DNA of 64,000 nt, from contig CM054177.1 of assembly GCA_028829895.1 (NCBI GenBank), forward strand, positions 34,559,064 through 34,623,063, written 5' to 3'. Under the pieces are notes generated by a model, which saw nothing but the letters and a program-made list of their open reading frames with translations, was not told the origin of the DNA and ran no database searches. The translations under genes and the position numbers were made by a program. Shown here in pieces: positions 61,105 through 64,000 of the stretch; the stretch's first letter is position 1, and each line of letters starts with the position of its first letter. This stretch comes from Sinotaia quadrata (taxonomy: Eukaryota; Mollusca; Gastropoda; Architaenioglossa; Viviparidae).

Positions 61105-61400
61105 TGACCACCTCACAATTATGGAATGCTCGATTTTGCTTGCAGTGTTCGGTGAGCAAAATACACTTAACATTACAAAAGCACTGTAAAAGAGACAGCG
61201 TTTATCCTGGGAGGTACGCTCAATTTTGTTTGCAGTGTTCAGTGAGCAAAGTACACTTAACATTACAAAAGCACTGTAAACGAGACAGCGTTTATCCTGG
61301 AAGGTACGCTCGATTTTGCTTGCAGTGTTCAGTGAGCAAAGTACACTTAACATTACAAGAGCACTGTAAACGAGACACTGTTTATCCTGGGAGGTACGCT
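61105..61400. repeat. Minisatellite, 90-bp unit, about 3 copies
   Basis: TCGATTTTGCTTGCAGTGTT to GTTTATCCTGGGAGGTACGC repeats every 90 bp. The period of 30 codons keeps both strands open (about 141 codons each). The two translations have no domain. Confidence 0.95.
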
Positions 61401-62335
61401 TTCGCACGTGCCCGAAGAATAGCACGAGAGGAAGGCAACGTACTTCTCTCAACGGGACGAGGAATTCGTGGGTGGTTCACAAGCTGCATGCGTTTGATGA
61501 GCAATTTATGTCTGAACCTTGCACGCTAGCGGTGCCCGCTTTCTAGCTCCCTACGCAGTTCTGTCCCTTATGAGTTATACCAAAGGAAGGGAATGAAGCG
61601 TGAAAGCGAAACTTTCCATCCTCGTTCAAAATGTTTTGTGATATATTGCACACTAGAAGTTTTTTCTTTATGTGCGAGTGCGTGTGGCTGTTATCTGTAT
61701 ATATATATGCGAGTGCGTGTGCCTGTTATCTGTATATATAGAGAGAATGTGGTTATTGGCTTTTACATGTACAAGTGTTAATTGTTGATATGTGTGCGAG
61801 ATTTAGGTTTGCTAATTGTTTGTATGTGTGTGAATGTGGTCATTAACTCTTTATATATGTCCAAGTTTGTGGTTGTTAACTCTTTATAGTGGGGTGGGTG
61901 GGAAGTAGGACTCTATCAGAACTCTGCTGGCGAGTTTCGCCATATCTATCTCTGCTGATTGTTTTTTTTTCTTTCTCCTTCAATTACATGCATTTCTTTA
62001 AAAAAAAGTATCTCCGTCGCTTGCAGTGGCTGATAAGCTTTGAAGAATGCTAAGGAGGCGGGTGGGGGAGTATTTTACAAAGCCCAAGCTAGTACCATAA
62101 CAAGTCTGATTTAGTAGGTACACACGCCCGGGCTGTTCATCTCCTTGCCGATGACGTTGTTGGCCATTACTGGTGTTTTCTCTTCTGCTATTGTTGTTGC
62201 TGTTGTTTATTCGTTTCTGTTTGTCTCTGCCTCAATTTGTGTTTGGTCCCATGGGGCCGGTCGTTGTATCTCCAAGGTGGTAATGTGGAGGTATGTATAG
62301 GTCTAAGATGTTTATCAGAATGATTAAAAGGAACC
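61401..62335. other. No gene recognised
   Basis: Small duplications (CTGTTATCTGTATATATA at 61688 and 61724), GT-rich sequence to 61890, then mixed sequence. A C run lies at 62335-62344. Confidence 0.45.
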
Positions 62336-62359
62336 CCCCCCCCCAGCACTTTTGATAGT

Positions 62360-63470
62360 TTGTCAATTGTTATTTGGGGATTTTGAGAACAGTTTTTTTG
62401 TCTTTAATGGTGTGGTTGTAGCAATAGTTGTTATTGTTTTACTTTTATTCTCAGTTATATCTCTCCCAATATGATGATTTACGAATTCTGTTAGTTGTCT
62501 AAGACAATGGTGCCATTTTATTTCTATGGGATTTAGGATCCGCATAATATTTAATGGTATATTATTTTCCTCTAGAAACCTAATAAAGTTGCAATTCTCG
62601 TTACTAAGTAAGTTACAGTCTCTCAAGATATGTTCTAAGGTTAGGCTGTAAGTACAATGTCATCTTATACTTGTTCATTTCACTGGCTATCTTAACTTTG
62701 TTAATGTTTGATATTTTCTATTGCTATTTAGATTTGGCGCTTGAATAGCTATCATATTTTATCTTTTTACTCCTTGCTTCCTTGAAGTATTGTACCGCCC
62801 AACTTTTTGGAATAGCTATTTTGAATGCTTCTGTTTGTTTATTGTGTGTTGAATTGATACTGTCTAAGTACTTCTAGTTCTGAAAGGCATTTTTAAATTG
62901 ACCTCTTTTGCCTGCGATAGAACCAAAATTATTAGTGTTTCCACTTTTTGTTTTTATCTGCCTGTTTGTATTTGCATTTATAAGGTCTGCTCAATTTGTG
63001 TTTTTGATGACAACGTATCACTTACTACTAGGATTTTGTTTCTGTTGTTTTCTGTCCTTTTATACTCTGCATTGCAAGTGGTTATAGATGTATTGTCTGT
63101 AAGTTTCAAAGCTAATGTCATGATGTTTGTTATATATACTCCTATCACTATTTTCCCTGTTGTCAAGTCGTGTGAACCATCAGTGTATATTTAGTATTCC
63201 AGTCATGGTATTTGGGCTCCAACTTGTGTAGAAATAGTGCCTTCATTAAGTTGGGGCAGTTGTGTTTGTCAAGTTTGTGTAGAAATAGTGCCTTCATTAA
63301 GTTGGGGCAGTTGTGTTTGTTAAGTCTGTGTAGAAATAGTGCCTTCATTAAGTGAGAACAGTTTTGTTTGTCAGGTTTGAGAAGTTCTTTGTTAGTCAGT
63401 GGTATGTTGTATTTGCTAATGTTTGGTTTGTCAGGATATTGTAATTTTAGTGGTTGGTGTAACATCTGCC
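62360..63470 (-). pseudogene. LINE relic with RNase H and C-terminal zinc motif (I-like)
   Basis: On the minus strand, reading from 63470 down: a linker with FLHKLEPKYHDWNTK, then after a frameshift IYTDGSHDLTTGKIVIGVYI (63188-63125), the first catalytic block of an RNase H domain (TDGS). Next come ITTCNAEYK, where the Glu would be the second ligand, and ILVVSDTLSS (near 63020) with the third Asp. After several stops SNRKYQTLTKLR follows, then CTYSLTLEHILRDC (62665-62624), part of a C-H-C zinc motif, and a C-terminal helix-rich tail (IEIKWHHCLRQLTEFVNH). The order RNase H then zinc motif fits I-clade-type non-LTR elements. Multiple stops and frameshifts make it non-functional, and its 5' side ends where LTR copy H begins. 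Confidence 0.8.
63217..63370. repeat. 51-bp in-frame triplication within the LINE linker
   Basis: GTAGAAATAGTGCCTTCATT with AAGTTGGGGCAGTTGTGTTT repeats three times at 51 bp. On minus it encodes the 17-residue unit LMKALFLHKLDKHNCPN without changing frame. Confidence 0.95.
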
Positions 63471-63474
63471 GCAT

Positions 63475-64000
63475 GTGTGTAAATGTAAAGGAATACACTA
63501 TACTTCTTTGATGTATTTTGGCAAGGTATGCTGACTACAAGAAAAATTTCTGGTATAAGGAAGTACTAGAATTGCTGAAATTGTTATTCTGCTTGAGGGT
63601 GGTGGTGGTGGTGGTACAGCGGGAGAAAATGCCTAGGTTGATTTCAAGAGAATAGCAGCTCATCAGTGTTTTTGACTTGTATGGAGAAAAGCTTGTGGTG
63701 TATTAATGTGGACAATGAATTTGTGACACTGTTGCAAAAGCATGTGGTGTATTAATGTGGACAATGAATTTGTGACACTGTTGCAAAAGCATGTGGTGTA
63801 TTAATGTAGACAATTAATTTGTGACACTGTTGCTAAAGCAAGTGAATAAATATTGAGGCATTGGTTAATACAGGTTATGTAAAAACTATTATCGCTTATG
63901 TCTAATAACTCCATTTCTATTCTCTGAAAAAATTATCCTGTGATTTGTATTGAAATGTTTATTTTTGGATAAAGGATTTTGTAATATAGAAATTATTCGA
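63475..64000 (+). mobile_element. LTR copy H, partial, continues past window end
   Basis: Sense-oriented LTR sequence. GGAATACACTATACTTCTTT and TTGTTATTCTGCTTGAGGGT match the reverse complement of copy E and the plus strand of copy C, and continue to AAATATAGAAATTATTC at the edge. It contains a (GGT)n run near 63599 and a 49-bp triplication at 63693-63840 (GTGGTGTATTAATGTGGACA unit) not seen in copy C, where the same segment is single. The left end is cut where LINE sequence begins. Confidence 0.75.
63693..63840. repeat. 49-bp tandem triplication inside LTR copy H
   Basis: GTGGTGTATTAATGTGGACA with ATGAATTTGTGACACTGTTG starts at 63695, 63744 and 63793. The orthologous part of copy C (GTTGATGTGGACAATGAACT near 17660) has one unit. 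Confidence 0.95.

Noticed and set aside
61024..61529. Two ORFs of about 141 codons on opposite strands
   Set aside because: By-product of three 90-bp units; neither translation resembles a known protein.

Overview
The window looks like intergenic or deep-intronic DNA from a large, repeat-rich animal genome. It is AT-rich, has no recognisable intact cellular gene on either strand, and is packed with tandem arrays, (ATCT)n, (CA)n and (GA)n microsatellites and broken transposons. Long (ATCT)n tracts, tRNA-headed SINE-like pieces, LINEs ending in restriction-like endonuclease or RNase H domains, gypsy-type gag remnants and hAT relics suggest a mollusc, most likely a cephalopod such as an octopus. 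That assignment is inference; nothing here proves a species.

Layout. 1-5 kb: small arrays, a decayed THAP zinc finger, then two nested copies of an LTR of about 1.2-1.7 kb. 5.0-14.7 kb: a tRNA-like SINE head followed by about a dozen unrelated minisatellites lying end to end, one of which carries a 143-bp hAT-type MITE. 14.7-17.0 kb: unclassified sequence. 17.1-20.2 kb: an LTR followed directly by a decayed gag-protease region in the same orientation, the key to the repeat family that recurs across the window. 20.2-27 kb: another LTR copy with nested insertions, short arrays and the only place where a short spliced exon looks plausible. 27-30 kb: arrays and a LINE reverse-transcriptase fragment. 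30.7-32.0 kb: a clean solo LTR with a perfect 5-bp target duplication. 32-48 kb: many arrays, an LTR fragment, a frameshifted hAT transposase relic, and a LINE C-terminus that runs straight into a (GATA)n tract. 49-51 kb: a 2-kb satellite of 29-bp units. 52-55 kb: an LTR copy broken by two pieces of an R2-like LINE in permuted order. 55-61.4 kb: arrays, a tRNA-like SINE head and a small inverted-repeat element. 62.3-64 kb: an RNase H-bearing LINE relic on the minus strand abutting a last LTR copy that leaves the window.

The common thread is element turnover. One LTR family appears eight times, in both orientations and nested in itself. LINEs, hAT elements and a MITE have landed in it or beside it, and tandem arrays have grown inside or next to these elements. 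About a third of the window, estimated by eye, is tandem repeat. Most open reading frames here are by-products of arrays whose unit length is a multiple of three. No operon, tRNA gene, rRNA or CRISPR was found.
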